Positions 25,095 through 38,502 of a DNA stretch of 64,000 nt are shown here, piece by piece. The notes under the pieces are model-generated. The model was not told the origin of the DNA, made no database searches, and worked only from the letters and a program-made list of their open reading frames with translations. The position numbers were made by a program, and so were the translations under genes. Position 1 is the first letter of the stretch. Every line of letters starts with the position of its first letter. This stretch comes from Primula veris (lineage: Eukaryota; Streptophyta; Magnoliopsida; Ericales; Primulaceae): positions 20,162,631 through 20,226,630 of the forward strand of contig OY821749.1 in assembly GCA_963682055.1 (NCBI GenBank). Reading direction: 5' to 3'.

Positions 25095-26810
25095 CTAAAG
25101 AGCCAAACATTCTCGAGAAAAAACCACCCGTTCTCTGAACCTACAAAATCGTAGCAGTCTCGTATTAAAAGACAGCATAAATAGGTATGCTTCTTTTTTA
25201 CTATTCAAAATTAGGAAAATAGACCGCCATACCCGTAAGTTTTTTACAATACTCATCATTTTTGCTTTGGTAGATTGGCCAATTCTGCTAATTTTCTTCC
25301 CATCTCTCTTTGATCTGGAAAAACCGGGTATTGTAAGGACTCCAAAACAAGTTGGAACTTTTGTAGATCTAAGCTTCTTCTGAACTGGAACTATCTGTTG
25401 AAGGAAATGTTTGTTATGAACCAAAAATTTTAAAATGGACAAGTGTAAATTATAACTAGTGCGTCATTTTGTTTATAGTCCTGATTTAGACTAATTGATG
25501 CCATATATCTCTCTGCTATAGGCCCTCTGTGCACACGACATTAATATGATGATATAGCAGTAGTGATCTTTATGTTTTATTATTCACCACTCCTGGCCAA
25601 TTAATGTTATTATTAACGAGCTAAAGCAACAAATGGGGATTTCTGGAAATACAAGATGGTACAATCAGTAAACCAAAATTTTGTTTGTTAATGTGAACGG
25701 TGCAAACAAAGTTTTAGTTTCCGCTTGAAAAATACCTTAAAAATTCAGCTCCATGGGGACGGTCCTGAATGCAAGTCATACATTATCCTCTTTTTCCTTT
25801 TAATTTTGTTTGTTTTAATAGGGTTGTTTAACATTAGTTTCTAGGCAATTAAGCTGATCAATTTCAGCCTGATAAGAAAGTTCAGTATTTCCAACTAAAA
25901 ATTATAGCTTCTTTATACTAGGTAAAGAGGATCTTTTAAGTTGAGCATCCAAATGCACTTCAACTCATAAGGGAAAAAAACGAAAAAGATACAACCAAAC
26001 AAGCCCTTAACATGTGGAAAAAAGGTACCTGTGACTTTGACCGTTGGAGGGAATCAGCTAGCTTTGCCTGTAACTGCAGGACTGGGGTTTTAGGTGATCT
26101 GACAGATTCTCGCAGCCGCCTAGAATATTCTAGAAGCTCTGTTCTTCTGTTGTACCCTCCTTTTGGCCTAGGCTTTTCATGAGCAAAAACGTAGCGCTGG
26201 TGGTGATTATTTTTGCCTTTATTCGTTCTGAATCTCCTCTTTCTTGGTCCCACAACATATACTGTAACCAATACACTCTTCTCACTTATTGTTGAAACCT
26301 GAAATTCGTGTGACAATTAAATCATTTCTTTAAAATATATGCTAATGACAAATTCAGTTACTTTTTTTTTTAAGTAAGGGCACGGACAAGTCGAGGGCTT
26401 ATATGGCTGCGACTTTTAGACAAACCTGCCTTATTTGAGGGTGAGAGAAGAGCTGAGTTCATGAAGTGTAAATTTAGCCTTTTTCGTCACAAACTAAATT
26501 TTTTTTACTCGTTTTTATAGCTGATTAACAGGTTACAGTAGAAGATATAAGCAGAACAGCGAAAAAGCTGCTCCAAGCTACAAGGAACAACGCTGTGTGT
26601 ATAACTTATAAACAAAGTGACAACTTTTGTGGAACGTTCGAGAAATAACGTTGAGTTCGTTCAATGAAATTTTCTTAGATTTTTTCTCTTAAAATTACGA
26701 AGGGTAAACAAAACTTGGTTTAATACTGAGTTGTACTTCTTGGCAACAAAACCAGTTCCTAATATCAAAATTAGCAGTTGAAAAAGGAGGCCTACCTTGT
26801 TCCTTGGCAT
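25095..26810 (-). CDS. Uncharacterised basic plant protein, 3 exons, about 194 aa
   Basis: I do not recognise a function. Exons, minus strand: 26796-26810 (MPRNK), 26029-26298, 25095-25394, all in phase 0 with GT-AG borders. The product is rich in Arg, Lys and Ser. Exon 2 carries RKRRFRTNKGKNNHHQRY, which could be a nuclear localisation signal, then GGYNRRTELLEYSRRLRES, a motif I associate with small uncharacterised plant proteins. Exon 3 continues with basic, Lys-rich sequence (FSRSKRDGKKISR, KAKMMSIVKNLRVW). The last 45 residues are less typical, and the true 3' end could be spliced differently. A TATA box lies about 105 bp upstream. This gene interrupts the conserved UGLYAH-CLPR4 neighbourhood. 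The start is the only ATG in a good position after the TATA box. Confidence 0.55.
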
Positions 26811-26913
26811 AATGACCACAATTGAGTTAGCTAAGATGAACTCAAAGTTGTTAACTCTTCGCTTGTTTTCTTAGGAGATGTTCTCAAGAGAAGAGAGAGA
26901 GAGAGATTTGGTG

Positions 26914-26921
26914 ATTTTATA
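26914..26921 (-). promoter_or_regulatory. TATA box of the 25095-26810 gene
   Basis: The minus strand reads TATAAAAT about 105 bases upstream of the ATG at 26810, followed by a CT-rich leader (CTCTCTCTCTCT), a common plant core-promoter arrangement. Confidence 0.5.
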
Positions 26922-26922
26922 G

Positions 26923-29900
26923 ATCATGGAAGGTAGTGAAGACTTGTCATCAAAGCGCTCGTTTAATCACACCAAAACTTGGCAGATAATGGCACATAGA
27001 TCCAACCGAAGATTGAATATTATTTTGCTGAAGGGATGAATTAGTAAAGAAATGGTCATACACGAAAACATAAAAGTAAGATAGCCGTTTGACCCTTTCA
27101 TATAAAGAATACAAACAATAAGACTAATAACATGACAGCTTTTTCACGGGATTACATCACCACATCACTATACTTGTTTTGCTTCCCTGATTTCATCTTC
27201 AAACTAGAACATGTTTTTAATGAGCCAGGTCTTGTTCTCCATTAGGCAACTTATAGTTATGTCGGATTCAAAACTAATCTGACATTTCACTGCTGAAATC
27301 AGTAAGAACACAAGGATCTGGAAATAAGCTACAAAAAACATGCTCAAAATTTTGAATTATCACTATCTTCAATCCGAAATTACACTTTTACATACAAACA
27401 TATTACTGAAGAAACTCCGGAAACTGGTACTATATTTTAGCCTTTTAGTCTTTTTTGGATTTAGCCTCGTCTTGCCAAGAAGCTTGCCACTGCTTGTTAT
27501 TAAAAGTTGTTTCTTGAACAGCTTTTAAGGGTTTCATGTCTTTGTTATTTCGAACAAGTAGTATGCCAGCAACATCAACAACAAATAAGAGTGTTTTACA
27601 AAAGAAATAAAGTTTCCATTTGGTCCCCAAAGCCAACATCTCTCAACCTATCGACTAGATACGCCATAAAGAATCCTACCATCGCATGTAGCTCGTCTTG
27701 CATACACGTCTCTAGACATCAATGTATGCAAAACGAACAATTACTACACCATTGTTAAAACATTTGACTAAAAAGCACTAGTTTCGTCCTATTGTTCAAC
27801 CACATCAACAATCTATACAAAGCAGAACAAGTAGTACACCATCTTAAAAGATTATAGTTTCAAGCAGTCGTGAACCTTGAAAACTTTACGTATTAGTTGT
27901 GAGATTTTGTGTAGAGTGATGTCTAATTGTTGAATTTTGATAGGTTGGTGTACTACTTGTTTGATTTTTGGTAAATTATTTTCTAAAGTGTGATTTTTGA
28001 GTGCTGTTCTACTTGTTTAGAGCTGATAGGTGACTTTGTCACTTGGGGTACAATAGTGACATACTTAAAAGCTAGGAACTTTCAGCATTGCCCATGTACA
28101 CGATCGGTTAAAAAAATTCAATTTTTGAACGAGAAACTTTGTGCTGCGAAAAACAACGTTACCTTCACCGGAAAGCAGATTTAAGAAACACTGAACACAC
28201 CCTCTTATTGTTTTCTGAACTTATCTGACTGGTACTAAAGATTGGTATATCATAATTTTCACAATATGTATATAAAAGGAAAGGGTGGGGAATGCCATTT
28301 AATTTCTCAACCTCTGGAAGATGTGTCAAAAACTACTGGGTAGTCATTATTTGTTGATTTCGGGTTATCTTCGAACCATTTCCCCCTTCTTATCTTCGAA
28401 CCATTTCCCCCTTCTTATCTCTGAAAAGTAATATTCCAAATCAATCCAAAGCATATAGTGGATAGTGTTAAGAAGATAATCATCTATATAATTAAATAGT
28501 AACTTTCTCAAATAGAAACGGATGAAAAGATAACTTATAGAGCTATAGTCTCTCTTTATTTTATAGCAATAAATAGAAACGAAAATTTCTTAAAGTAATT
28601 GATGCAGCATCGTTTTTTGCAAGAATTATGTATAACACGGAAACAATATCATTTAATGATATTGATACCAGTGCTCTAGTGTATACAATTTTTATTTTTA
28701 TTTTTATTTTGTGTGGGGGAATGTATACAAAAACTTAATAGAAGGAATCATCCCATAAATTTACAAAAATGTTGAGACTGAATCACACCATAATTGATTG
28801 CTCATTACGTGATTGTGGCGTGTTTTTCACCGTGTATCAATAACATTATTAGCTTGTGCGCGACTCCCGTTTACATGTTTGTCAAGTTTATATTATAAAC
28901 TCAGAATACTTGGTTGTGTTATTGATCATCTTGATACTATGTATTTATGTTAAGTTTGAAACAATATTAAACGAGCCAGAAAATCGTGTTTACACTTGAC
29001 TTTTTGTAAACGAGCCCGCTCACGCTCAGCTCGGCTCGATTGTAAATGAGGCTAGTCTAAACACAAAATTGGCTCGTTTACTTGAACAGAGTCGAGCTCA
29101 ACTCAATTCATACGCACCCTGTTGCAATAAAATATGAAAGTAACAAATAAGGACGGTTTTTAATGCATTTTAAAGCTCTACAGATAAATAATTTATTGCT
29201 ATAAAATACACAAAATTTTACAATTGAAAAACAATTCGAAATCGCAGTCACTAACATAGTTATCGAAAATCTTGTTTCTCCTCTAAAAAAAAATGCATTT
29301 ATCGTTTCCTGCTGCTTGATTCTAGTTTCCTACTTACTATTATTTCGCGCATAAAGTTTCCTAAAAAAACAGTATTTTCACGTTTCAGGTCTCGTTTACC
29401 GGCTATACAAACTATAGTATCTATTAATAAAAAGACATTTTTCCATTTAAAAAAATCTCATTTTTCGGTTATTTAGAGCTTACTATTATTTTTACGCTAG
29501 CTTTTTCTAAAGAATTCAATTTTTTCACGTTTCATGATTTGGTCATAGTTGTCAGGTTGGGTAACGAAAAAACGAAATGAAAAAACAGAAAAATAAATAA
29601 ATTAATTAATAAATTACACGTAAAATAATGCTTCCTTGGAAAGCTAGAACTGGTAAATGGTAATTTTGAAGCTACTCTACAAACAAACTAGAGTAAATAG
29701 TTAATGAGCCTATATTTTTTGATTCCATTTTATCTTTTTTTTTTTTTTTACGTTTAAACCGTAAAAAAAAAAATACGGACCGTAATTCTGATTTACGAAC
29801 CGTAATTTTGACTTACGGTTATTGACTTAAGTCAAACCGTAAGTCAAACTAACGGTCCGTAAGTCAAACTTACGGTCCGTAAGTCAGATTTAAAATTTGA

Positions 29901-30926
29901 CTGAAAATTTACCAAATTGGCACTGCGTTGAAAATTAATAGATTTTTCAGTGTGATTTGGACGATCGATTGGGTGTATATAATTTTTGTAAATTTATGTA
30001 AAAGTTTGAAAGTTCATAACTTTTGACTCGGATATCCGATTGAGTTATTTTTTTTTTTTGACTTCCGTTATTTTTTTGAGATCTGTACATGTGATAACTT
30101 GGCCCTGGCCCAACGAATTTCCCAAAAAACAACTTTTAACATCTTAATTTGGAATTTTAAATTAAAACCCTAGAAACCGCAAAAAAAAAAAAAGAAGCCA
30201 ATCTTAATTAACATTACACATATACGAATTCGGTTTTCAGTATGTAGAAATATAGGTTATTATATGTTTTATAAAAGTACTCTATCATTTTTTGAATATA
30301 TGACATCATTATGTTCTTTAACAATTGTATATATATTTGTTAAGTTAGTTAATTTCTAAGAATGTTGTTGTGGTGTAATGATTGTTCTCATGTACTCAAA
30401 GTACAATTAAAAATGTTTTGGTTTCAATTTTTGCTCTCATCATTTTATGTCATATTATTTTATGCCTTATTTTTATTTAAGAAAGTGGGGCAATTTCGTC
30501 ATTCAACTGTCAAACCGTAATTTTTTTTACGAACCGTAAATCAGACAAGTCAAACCGTAAATTTGACTTACGGTTCGTAAAAAACAATTAGGTTATGAAA
30601 AAATATAAAATCCAATCGAAAAATACAACATTACCTACGAGTGACTGTTGAAACAGTCACCTTATTTGACTGTTTATGGAATAGTCACTTTAACCACATT
30701 TACATTAAAAAATAGATGGTTAGATAATATTTTTCAATAACTAATTTATTTTTTCTATTTTTAATAAATTATAATTTGATAAATTAAAAATAAATTGTAT
30801 AAAACATTAAAAACTAAAATAAAAATATATAAACTCAAAACTTAAAGTTTGATGCCTAATAATTCCCATTACTTACTGCTTAGTTAACGGTAAGCAGTAA
30901 TTGAATCCTCTCACTAAAACCCAGCA
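26923..30926. other. Intergenic region between divergent genes
   Basis: About 4 kb between the divergent promoters of the basic-protein gene and CLPR4. Open frames at 27340-28184 are short and without recognisable similarity. A cluster of TTACGG/CCGTAA motifs lies at 29749-30590, and a 28-bp unit is duplicated at about 28365-28420. Otherwise nothing is seen. Confidence 0.55.
29749..30590. repeat. Palindromic CCGTAA/TTACGG motif clusters
   Basis: Two clusters, 29749-29890 and 30507-30590, with some ten copies of AACCGTAA or its inverse, often as ACGGACCGT or ACGAACCGTAA. The 17-mer ACTTACGGTCCGTAAGT (29868-29884) is a palindrome around one central base. The clusters bracket about 600 bp of AT-rich DNA and may be the ends of a degenerate transposon; no target duplication was identified. 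Confidence 0.6.
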
Positions 30927-31140
30927 ATGGAGGTGATATCCACGCGCTTCTTCTCAACCCCCACGCGCACCTCTCCTCCACTCCACAAAACCTCATCATC
31001 TCTCTCCTCCCCTTTCCTATCTCCTTACGTCACCACCAGCGTCACTTCCGGGTTCTCCGGTCATAAACTCCGTCCCGACTCCCTCAACCCGGTTACACCG
31101 ATTTCTCGCCCCAAACGACCCGTTCTCACTATGGTTACCT

Positions 31141-31172
<32 letters not shown>

Positions 31173-34100
31173 CAATTGTTTAGTTAGGCCTCTAACCTTC
31201 TTTTCGTATTTTCCGTGTATCTATTAATTGAATTTTATGTATAATTATGCCTTGGTAGGTTTAGTGGACTGTATGCCAGTTTAAAATAAGCTATATTTTA
31301 TTAGAATTGTTTTTAAATTACTAGCTTTTTCACTCTTTCGCTTTTATGTAGTCCAGTTAGGTGTAGGTTTTTCATGAATATTAGGAAATATTGGTTAGCC
31401 CTCTAATCACCTCTCATTTCTCTCTCTCTATATATATATATGCATTTTTATATTTGAAAAAAAGGTTTTATTAGGAGTTTGTTTAGTTAGGCCTTTAACC
31501 TACTTTTCTTATTCTCTCTATCTATCAATGTGTGTATATATATTAGGAGTCTGTTTAGTTTGGCATCTAACCTTCTTTTCTTATCTCTTTGTATCTATAT
31601 ATAAGTCGTTATTTTAGGTCATAAGTTTGTTATGTTGGTTGTCTTGTAGGCTTAGTCAGTTGGACTGTTGGAGACAGTAGTTTCAGTAAATATAAGATCG
31701 AGGATTTGATTGTAAGTTGTCGTAGTGCTAGATGCAGTGGATGTATATGTTATAGATTGTTTGAGGTTTATCATCTCGATAAGTGATTGGTGCAACAGAT
31801 TGATGCATTGATGTAGACCTGTATATTTCTGGCTGAGCCTAACGAAATAAGTTCTCATTCAAATATTTGGGCTAAACCTTAGTTGCACAGAATTCGAGAC
31901 CTTGTTGATTCCAACCATTAGCATTTTGTGTATAATTGCAATAGCATTTTCAAAACTTATCTCAGGTAACTCGAAACACCTCATAAGATAGTGCTCATCT
32001 GAACTAGTGGACGAAGTTTTTTATGTCTAAATATTGAAGTGCACTCATATACTGAAACAGTTTACTTATAGTTAGAGATATCTGGGGTACCGGAATAATT
32101 TGAAGTACATATGTTTCTTTTACATACCCACAATTATTTTCTTGCCATACCTAAGCTCTTTGTTTGTACTATTAATTGTTTGGTACTACTTTAAACAGGT
32201 AATTCCCTTTTCAAGAGGAAGTGCATGGGAGCAGCCTCCTCCAGATCTAGCTTCTTACTTGTATAAGAACCGTATCGTATATTTGGGCATGTCTCTAGTT
32301 CCCTCCGTTACTGAACTGATACTAGCAGAATTTCTCTATCTTCAATATGAAGATGAAACCAAACCAATCTACCTTTACGTGAACTCCACGGGGACGACCA
32401 AGGTCAATGTTTTCCTTATGCTTTTTTAACAGTAGAACAGTTTTAATTTCGACACTTTTGCTTTCAGAAAGTATATGGTCTGCTATATGGTAATCAATAC
32501 CATAGGTTTGTGGCTTAGAGCACTCATGTCAGGGTCCTATACCCTTCGTTTACTACAAATTTAGGGAGTTCTGATAGATGTCAGCTAAAACTATTCTCAA
32601 CCAGATGACCTAGTGGTTCCTAAAAAATAGATTTCAAAATTGGTTTCTCAAATTTGAAATTATAATAGTTGCTCATAATTTTAATATGTTACTTTTGCAC
32701 GGAAAGCCAATATGTCTATGTGGAAAAATAGAATATTAGTAAGAGGAAAATATAACATAAAATGAAGTAGAAAAGTTGATAGGGAAACTGGGGTTTTGTG
32801 TCAATGTAAATCGCTTATGCAAAACTGTGGTTATTGTATCACATTTTAAGGAAAAGTTATAAGGAAGCTAATGTGGGTGGTCAATAGTCTTCGTCTCCAC
32901 AAGATGTTAGACACACTGGTTTCTAGGCAACAAGAAACTTAGAACCCTTCGAAATAGTAGACCAAACCAATAGAATTTTAATGTTTTTATTTTGTTATAT
33001 CTTAGGATGGTCCTCACAAGGTTCTGCATTTCATAAATGGGTTTTTATCGGTTTGGCAAAATATTGTACAGTGGACCAAGTCTACCTAAAAAGTTCGCCT
33101 GCATCAACTTTTCATAAGCGATAAAAATTTAAAACGTTAGTAAAGAATGAAAGTTCGAACTTAGGACAGTCTTACGGCTCTCTGTCTACTGGCAATTCCT
33201 TCCTACATCTACAATGATAATGGTACTGGTTAAATAATACAGCACTTGACAGAAAAAGATGTAAACAAAGAGTTTTACATTTATATTAATTTACAGCTGT
33301 TGCTTCTAATGAATTGTGTTATTGTCATGATAGAGTCATTATTTTGTGTACTGTCTTGGCTCTTGAGAAAGTAACTGTGGGACTGTTTCCTTATTTTGTC
33401 TTTAATGTCATTGTTTCCATTATAGGATGGGGAAAAATTGGGTTATGAGACAGAAGCCTTCGCAATTTATGATGTCATGAAGTAAGCATTTGCTTCTCTT
33501 TGCTGTTCCTTTTAGTCTCTCTTGTTTCTAGGCAACTCTTTTCTTTTATCGATTTTTTTGTGTGTGTTAATGTAAGTAACCAAAGCCACTGTTTCTGCTT
33601 GAACATATTATTATAATAAAGATTATTGGTGGGGAACCAATTGTGTTTCATCTGAAACTATAGGGCCAAATAGAAACACTACCTAAGTATAACAGCATTG
33701 GTCATGATAAGAAAGGACCAGGGCCACTAATGTAACAGCATTAGTCAGTTGAAACACAATTAGTTACCAACTCCCCACAATTTCAGTAAGTTAAACTAAT
33801 AGTTCTCATGTTCTAAATGAGTTACATAAGCAATCCCCATGTATAACAGCGTTGGTCACGATAAGAAATGACCACTAATGTAACTTGCTGGAACGTAGTG
33901 GACCGGTATTTTTTATATTTGAAACTATGAGGATCATTCGTATGAACTATTTGAACTATGAAGACCATTAATTTTGCAACTGAAACTATGGGAACCAAAC
34001 TGAAAATTTTCTATATCTGGGGACAATTGCCGTTATTCAGTATTCGCCCTAAACTTTAGTGTCTAGATTTGGAAAACTTTTTTGTTGCCTGATTCTGAGC

Positions 34101-37100
34101 ATGATTAATAGAAAGTGTTGCTGAAAAGTGACCAGTAATAATGCTCCTCTTACCTGCCCTTCAGTTCTGTAAAGTTTCTTTCTCTTCTGAAAATTAGACG
34201 ACAAGAGTGATGTTGAATGACAGGTATGTTAAGCCACCAATTTTCACACTGTGTGTTGGAAATGCTTGGGGAGAAGCAGCACTTCTTTTGGCTGCAGGTG
34301 CTAAAGGAAATCGTTCAGCTTTGCCCTCCTCAACTATTATGATTAAACAGGTTAGCTTTCAACTTTTTCCCTTGTTATCTAAAGTGCATAAATACGGAAA
34401 AACTCTATCCGACTGAAAGTTTGTGGTTACAAACTCACATTGGAAAACTTACAAAAAAATAATTAATTCTTAGACTTACACAATCTGATTTGTGTGTTAA
34501 GGGGTTCTTTCTCTCCCTCACACTCTCTTGATTTTGGAATGTATGTATATATGCACATGCTTTATACCTTATCCATCCCATATAAATAATGTGGAAGATT
34601 AGAAAATTCATGCTTCAAGTTTCAGAACCTTATGAAAGTCTCTTTTCAAGTTCACTTGGTACCAGCCATACCCTTCTTAAAATTTCAAGAATTTTTGTAT
34701 GAACATACTTGTATCATACGGTACCCGTACTCATATCTATCGTAGCGCTTCATATATATTCTATTCGTGTTACTTAGAAATTACATAGTTATAATGACAC
34801 AATCAAACAATTTATCAGAACTAACCTTTGCTTATTCACGACATTGCTATTAATTATCATGTTTAAACTTTATATCTGCAGCCAATCGGAAGATTTCAAG
34901 GTCAAGCTACTGATGTGGAATTGGCAAGGAAGGAGATAAGGAATGTCAAGGCAGAGTTGGTAATGTTGATGACCTTAGATTTTAATTCTGCTTTCGTTGA
35001 TACAGTGTTGTGTATGGTTATAGTGCTTGCACATTTATGCTATGAAGCTGTTATACAATCACCTTCTTCTGTCATGAATACATACTTCTTAGTTAAATGC
35101 TTTTATTTTTTAAACAACCTAAAAGCTGCACAAACATGCAGCTTAAATTAGTTCCCTTTAATAATCAAGTGGAAGTCCCAGTTCATTTGGGAGCTTCTTG
35201 TAGAGGAAATAATGTGTTGTTCAAGCTAGACATGGCTAAAGCCTTTGATAGGGTTAGCTGGTTTTTTTTGAAGAAGGTACTTGAGAAGTATGGGTTTAGT
35301 AGCATGTGGATACAAACCATTATGAGCTGTGTCACCCAGGTTTATTACTCTGTTAGTGTTAATGGAGGTGTAACTGGGTTTTTTAAATCCAGTAGAGGCT
35401 TGAAGCAAGGGGATCCCCTCTCCCCTTTGCTCTTTGTTTTGACCGAGGAAGTGTTCAGCAGGGGCTTGTTGAGACTTGTTGAAAATGGTGGTATTATACC
35501 TTATAGACTGCCACCAAAATGTACCCATGTGTCACATATTTTATTTGCGGATGATGTGTTGATTTTTACGAATGGGAGCAAAAATAGTCTAACCAAGTTC
35601 ATGAGTTTTATCCATGATTATGAAAAATACTCTGGTCAACTACTTAATGCTAGCAAAAGCATATTTCTTACTCATGGATCTACGACTCAAGCAAGGAAGG
35701 ACATAATTGCTAATGTGACTGGTTTTTGTGAAGGAATCTTTCCTACTACTTACTTGGGAATTCCCCTCCACTATACTACTCTTACCACTGTGATGTATGA
35801 GGACTTGGTAGCAAAAATAAGGAAAAAAGTGGCAAGTTGGAAGGGAATTTTATTAAACAACGGAGGATGTGTTACCTTGATAAAACATGTTCTTTCTACT
35901 ATGCCTGTGTACTTATTGTCTGTTCTAAATCCTCCTGATGCTGTAATTGACAAAATAAAAATGATTTTTGCTAATTTTATTGGGGGGCACATGATGGTAA
36001 AAATAACCATCATTGGGTGAGTTGGAAGAGAATGGCTAGACCCACGGATGAGGGTGGGATTGGTGTGAAAAAGCCTTAAAGAAGTGATGAATGCATTACA
36101 CGCCAAAATGAGTTGGAAGTTGCTAACTGAGAAGTCCTTATGGGCAATCTTTATGAGAGAGAAGTATCTAGCTAAAATGATGAATTGGGCTGTTCCTAAG
36201 ATTAGTGCTTATCACTCTGTTACTTGGAAAAACTTGGCTAGTTTTTTCCCCTCTCTAATTGAAAATAGCAAGTGGCTAATAAAGAAGGGAGAGGTGAGCT
36301 TCTGGTATGAAAGTTGGAATGGTAATGAGGCTCTAGGCAAAAGAAATGAAGTGGTTAATAAGGATTTGTTACTTAATCAAATTCTGAAGAATGACAAGTG
36401 GGACAAGGAGATGCTAACTCTTTTGGGTAATCAAAGATTTTGCTTACAAGTTATGAGTATGAACACCTTTCTAAGAAGTGGAGAAGATATGAGGTATTGG
36501 CCACACACATCAAATGGTATCTTAACTACTAAGGGTGCCTGGAATTTCTATAAGGAAAAAAATGGAAAAAATAGTGTTTTTAAATGAATGTGGAACCCTG
36601 TTCTACCACCAAAAATTTCGAACTTTGTATGGAAAATGTGGAACAAGGGAGTCAAATTGGATGATGATGTTAAAAGATTTGGCATTTCACTGGCTTCAAA
36701 GTGTTCGTGTTGTGAGAAAAACAAAGAAGATTCCGTGGAACACTTGTTTGGAAGTAGTGAATTGGTAGCTAGTGTTTGGAGCTATTTTGCCAACATGTTT
36801 GGGGTGAATTATAGAACCTTTTTAGCTTGGAGAGAGTTTCTCATTTTCTGGTGTAATAGCTTCAAAGGCAATACTCAAATGGATCTAATTGCAAGGCTGA
36901 TTCCGTTCCTAATCATTTGGGAAATCTGGATCTCAAATGTTAACCATAAGCATAACAATGGTAATATGAAGATGGAGATTGTAGTTATGAAGATAAGTAA
37001 GTGGGTCTTAGAGCTGAATGGAACTCTAAAGCCTAGAAAAGCCATGAACTATTTTCAAAAACAGGTGGTGAAGCAAATGAATCTGGACTTGGCTCCTTGT

Positions 37101-38502
37101 AAGGTTAAGAGAAGCATTGCCACAAAGTGGCTTTTCCCACCTTCTGGAAAACTAAAGTTGAATACTGATGGGTCTTTTTGTAAGACAAGTGAAAATGCTG
37201 GTAGTGGAGGGGTAGTAAGAAATGAGAATGGCGACTTGGTGGTCGCTTATTGTGCTTCTATGAAAGGTTCTTCTTCTCCGGAAATTGAAGTTAAAGCCTT
37301 ATTAAGTGGCCTTCAATTGTGCTACACGCTAAATCTAAATAATGTACAGGTTGAAGTGGACTCGAAAATTATTGAAAACTGGCAAAATCGAATGGAAAAA
37401 TTCCCTATCCAGTTTATAAACCTGTGGAAGGATATTGAGATGTTGATGTGCTATATGGATGGAAGTATAAGACATGTTTGGAGAGAACAAAACATGGTAG
37501 CGGATAGATTGGCAAATTGGGGTCTGACAAAGTTAAATTCTAATTTTATGGAAGTAAATGAAATTCGTAACAATGTTTATGGAGCATTGGTTAGTGATAA
37601 AATGGGCTTAGTCAGCTTTCGAAGAAAATAATTGGCTAAACAGGCACTTGTTAGTTGATTTTTTCTACCTGTTGGTAGCTTGTTTTTGGAGCAGCTTAAA
37701 AGCTGCTTTTGTGAATGCAACTAGGTCTGGTCCCACTTTGTTCAATGAAAAATTTGGGTTGCGAAAAAAAAGAAAAAAAGAAAAAGAAAAGTGGAAGTCC
37801 CAGTTGGTTGCCTTGATTAATTTCCGGTGGATGTTAATCTGGCGAGGTTCGAACTTCAACCGATACCTTTTGGGCAGTTAGGACCAAGGAGTATTCACAT
37901 CGTTAAAAACCCCGTAATGGTCAAGACTAATTTTCTGGTCAAACTTTGATCTCTGTTGTTCTCTCCATTCAGTGAAGTGTATGGTATCTTGTGTTGGTGT
38001 TATGTTTTCGATGCTTCATGGTGGACACCATTGCTTTTGAAAAAGAATAGAAAGAGTGAAACTATTGTCTTAACAGTGTAGCTAATGTTCTCTTGTGGAG
38101 TATTACTAAAACAGTGCTCTCAGTAGTGGTTGATATCTATCAGTAAGCTGTTCTGAGTTCCAAATTATCGTTTTGCTTTTTTATAGGTTAAACTCTATGC
38201 AAAGCATATCGGAAAATCAACAGAGCAGATCGAAGAAGATATACGTCGACCTAAGTACTTCAGTCCAAGTGAAGCAGTTGAATATGGAATCATCGATAAG
38301 GTACTTTATGTACAAAGGGGTTTACTATGTCATTTCTCTTTCTTGCCACATGATTCTGCATAAAATATTTGGTATTGTATTATTCTCCATTAAAGTTGCA
38401 TTGTTTTCTTTTTTGGCCTTCTTTCCTCAGGTAATTTACAATGAGAGGAGTACTGAAGATAGAGGGGTTATGTCCGACTTGAAAAAAGCAAAGCTTATTT
38501 GA
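30927..38502 (+). CDS. CLPR4: ClpR4, non-catalytic subunit of the plastid Clp protease, 7 exons, 285 aa
   Basis: Subunit of the ClpP/R core complex in the chloroplast stroma, which degrades proteins with ClpC chaperones. Exons: 30927-31133, 32199-32402, 33426-33481, 34224-34350, 34882-34959, 38187-38300, 38431-38502; phases join and the total is 286 codons with TGA. Exon 1 (residues 1-69) is Ser/Thr/Pro-rich and ends LTM, a typical transit peptide region. The mature part has AWEQPPPDLASYLYKNRIVY, SLVPSVTELILAEFLYLQYE, YVNSTGTTK, EAFAIYDVM and the C-terminal GVMSDLKKAKLI, as in ClpR4. As expected for a ClpR, the catalytic serine is lost (VGNAWGEA, Gly at about 172) and the catalytic histidine position reads MIKQPIG (Lys197). 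Intron 5 (34960-38186) holds a LINE. The exon frame is intact. Confidence 0.95.
31138..31171. repeat. CT/TA microsatellite at the start of CLPR4 intron 1
   Basis: A run of TC dinucleotides directly followed by TA dinucleotides just after the intron 1 donor site. Confidence 0.7.
35167..35183. repeat. 17-bp target-site duplication of the LINE, left
   Basis: AAGTGGAAGTCCCAGTT is repeated exactly at 37789-37805, just after the A-rich tail. Long duplications of this type come from target-primed reverse transcription. Confidence 0.9.
35184..37631 (+). pseudogene. LINE ORF2 remnant: reverse transcriptase, zf-RVT and RNase H
   Basis: Reading in order: FKLDMAKAFDRVSW (RT motif with the first catalytic Asp), LKQGDPLSPLLF, FADDVLIF (second catalytic site), then the RT thumb region. 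A zinc-binding zf-RVT-like part follows (PKISNFVWKMWNKGV, CSCCEKNKEDSVEHLF), then an RNase H domain (LNTDGSFCK, SSPEIEVKALLSGL, EQNMVADRLANWG). The frame is broken: a shift near 35990 and another near 36070, and an in-frame TGA at about 36585 where the family has Trp. It cannot make a complete protein. Such a domain order (RT then RNase H of plant type) is usual for plant L1 elements. Confidence 0.88.
35184..37788 (+). mobile_element. 5'-truncated LINE (L1-type non-LTR retrotransposon) in CLPR4 intron 5
   Basis: 2.6 kb between 17-bp duplications, ending in an A/G-rich tail (about 37765-37788). The 5' end starts inside the reverse transcriptase, so the endonuclease and the first part of RT are missing. 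It is on the same strand as CLPR4 and is removed with the intron if splicing skips it. Confidence 0.92.
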
